From Aurantimonas sp965217685 (lineage in GTDB: Bacteria; Pseudomonadota; Alphaproteobacteria; Rhizobiales; Rhizobiaceae), in the NCBI GenBank assembly GCA_965217685.1, contig CBDCIZ010000003.1, positions 3,348,001 to 3,412,000 on the forward strand: a DNA stretch of 64,000 nucleotides, read 5' to 3'. The notes beneath the pieces were generated by a model. The model made no database searches, was not told the origin of the DNA, and was given only the letters and a program-made list of their open reading frames with translations. The translations under genes were made by a program, and so were the position numbers. Of the stretch, positions 62,695-64,000 are shown in pieces; the first letter of the stretch is position 1; every line of letters begins with the position of its first letter.

Positions 62695-64000
62695 ATGGAC
62701 GACATCTTCATCGGCATCGACGTCGGGACGGGGAGCGCACGCGCTGGGCTGTTCGACGCCTCCGGCCGGCTGCTTGGATCGGCCAAGCGACCGATCAGGA
62801 TCTGGCGCGAGGATGGCGACATCGTCGAGCAGTCCTCGGACGACATCTGGCAGGCCGTCTGCGCCGCCGTCCGCGCGGCGGTGGGCGAGGCGAATGTCGA
62901 CCCCGACAGGGTGAAGGGCCTCGGCTTCGACGCGACCTGTTCGCTGGTGGTCCTCGACGTGGATGCCGCGCCGCTTGCCGTCGGTCCGTCCGGCGATCCC
63001 GTGCGCAATGTCATCGTCTGGATGGACCATCGCGCTCTCGACCAGACCGCGCGTATCAACGCGACGAACCATCCGGTGCTGAAATATGTCGGCGGCCGCA
63101 TCTCGCCGGAGATGGAGACCCCGAAACTGCTCTGGCTGAAGGAGCATCAGCCGGAAACGTTCGAACGGGCCGGCCACTTCTTCGATCTCGCCGACTTCCT
63201 CTCCTTCAGGGCGACCGGCGCTCTGGAGCGCTCGGTCTGCACCGTGACCTGCAAGTGGACCTACCTCGCCCACGAGGCGCGCTGGGATGCCGATTATTTC
63301 CGAACGATCGGCCTCGACGAACTGACGAGCGCCGATTTCGCCCGCATCGGTTCGACCGTCGTCGACATCGCAACGCCCCTCGGCAGCGGCTTGACCGAAG
63401 ACGCGTCGCGCGACCTCGGGCTCGTCGCAGGCACGCCGGTCGGCGCCTCGCTGATCGACGCCCATGCCGGCGGGGTCGGCACGATCGGCGGCACCTGGAA
63501 CAGCGCAAACGGGTCCGGCGGCGGCGTCTCCGATCCGACCCGCGAACTCGCCTTCATCATGGGCACGTCCTCCTGCACCATGGCGCTGACCCGCGATCCG
63601 GCCTTCGTCGACGGCGTCTGGGGCCCGTATTTCGGGGCGATGCTGCCCGGCTACTGGCTGCTCGAAGGCGGCCAATCGGCCTATGGCGCGGCGCTCGATC
63701 ATCTGGTCGCCATGCACCCGGCGATCGCTGCGGTGCGCGAGTCGGCAGCGGGCACGGGCACCGCCGTCCTCGACCATCTCGAAGCGCGCGCCATCGACAT
63801 GGCGGGTTCTGTCGACGACGCCGCACGGCTTGCCAGGCGCCTCGTCGTCGTGCCGGAATTTTTGGGGAACCGCTCGCCCGAAGCCGACCCCAACGCGACG
63901 GCGATCATCTGCGGCCTGTCCCTCGGCGCGAGCCCCGACGATCTCGTCCGTCTCTTCGTCGCGAGCTTGTGCGGCCTTTGCTATGGCACGCGGCAGATCG
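62695..64000 (+). CDS. FGGY-family pentulose kinase, 3' end cut by window
   Basis: At least 435 residues of an FGGY kinase without a stop in the window. FIGIDVGTGSARAGLFDASG is the phosphate-1 loop, MDHRALDQT is the conserved MDHRA segment, the IMGTSSCTMALTRD block is phosphate 2, and WDADYFRTIG follows. The MDHRA/GTSSCTMAL pair matches the D-ribulokinase-like (YDR109C/TIGR01315) group rather than xylulokinase. It should phosphorylate the ketose made by the upstream dehydrogenase, which suggests a pentitol substrate. GGGAGC precedes ATG 62695. Confidence 0.88.
   Translation, partial: MDDIFIGIDVGTGSARAGLFDASGRLLGSAKRPIRIWREDGDIVEQSSDDIWQAVCAAVRAAVGEANVDPDRVKGLGFDATCSLVVLDVDAAPLAVGPSGDPVRNVIVWMDHRALDQTARINATNHPVLKYVGGRISPEMETPKLLWLKEHQPETFERAGHFFDLADFLSFRATGALERSVCTVTCKWTYLAHEARWDADYFRTIGLDELTSADFARIGSTVVDIATPLGSGLTEDASRDLGLVAGTPVGASLIDAHAGGVGTIGGTWNSANGSGGGVSDPTRELAFIMGTSSCTMALTRDPAFVDGVWGPYFGAMLPGYWLLEGGQSAYGAALDHLVAMHPAIAAVRESAAGTGTAVLDHLEARAIDMAGSVDDAARLARRLVVVPEFLGNRSPEADPNATAIICGLSLGASPDDLVRLFVASLCGLCYGTRQI

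Overview
The window is about 64 kb of high-GC chromosome from an alphaproteobacterium of the order Hyphomicrobiales (Rhizobiales). The strongest evidence is the acpXL-lpxXL block for very-long-chain lipid A acylation (30073-35083). It is supported by DUF6481, DUF1289, ExoD and DUF1194 genes, two general-stress (EcfG-type) promoter matches, and SmoEFGK-type polyol transport. The genus cannot be fixed from sequence alone; Aurantimonadaceae is a reasonable guess. No tRNA, rRNA, CRISPR array, prophage or transposase was found.

Layout. 1-9.8 kb is housekeeping: a cut EamA transporter, a Tat-exported PhoX-type protein, an MFS permease, a recQ-uracil-DNA-glycosylase pair, a tartrate/malate-type dehydrogenase and an acetylpolyamine-amidohydrolase-like deacetylase. 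9.9-17.4 kb is a compact, co-directional cell-envelope cluster: HAD-UbiA fusion, DprE1-like FAD oxidase, EamA/ArnE-like small transporter, extended SDR, class III aminotransferase and a polytopic GT-C-like protein. It ends in a perfect 14-bp hairpin. I read it as a polyprenyl-phosphate-pentose (possibly amino-sugar) donor pathway, and it is the best candidate here for an undescribed system. 17.5-22.7 kb holds a dimethylglycine-dehydrogenase-like enzyme, a peroxiredoxin, a DUF1194 protein and a GbdR-like regulator. 23-30 kb is a looser region with small stress-type genes, a broken aldo/keto reductase, an entericidin behind an EcfG-type promoter, a lone receiver domain, a GGDEF/EAL protein and an L,D-transpeptidase.

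30-35 kb is the VLCFA/lipid A operon acpXL-fabF2-fabF1-adh-lpxXL, without the fabZXL usually found between acpXL and fabF2. 35.5-43.8 kb has a MarR regulator, dusA, a TauE/SafE permease, a retropepsin-like membrane protease with DUF1289, a sensor kinase, a GST, a second uracil-DNA glycosylase, an Lrp regulator and a beta-hydroxyacid dehydrogenase. 43.9-46.4 kb is a polar amino-acid ABC operon without an ATPase gene. 46.5-50.4 kb is a molybdenum-cofactor neighbourhood (frameshifted mobA, moaA, DUF971). 51.6-54.8 kb is the Anbu proteasome-like operon (ATP-grasp, alpha-E, Anbu) without its usual transglutaminase.

55.0-64 kb is a polyol utilisation locus: a SorC-type regulator, SmoEFGK-like ABC transporter, mannitol-dehydrogenase-family enzyme and an FGGY pentulose-type kinase cut by the window end. 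Repeated TTTGCCC/TTGCTCA motifs lie before both the regulator and the transporter operon. Together these genes would import a polyol, oxidise it to a ketose and phosphorylate the ketose.
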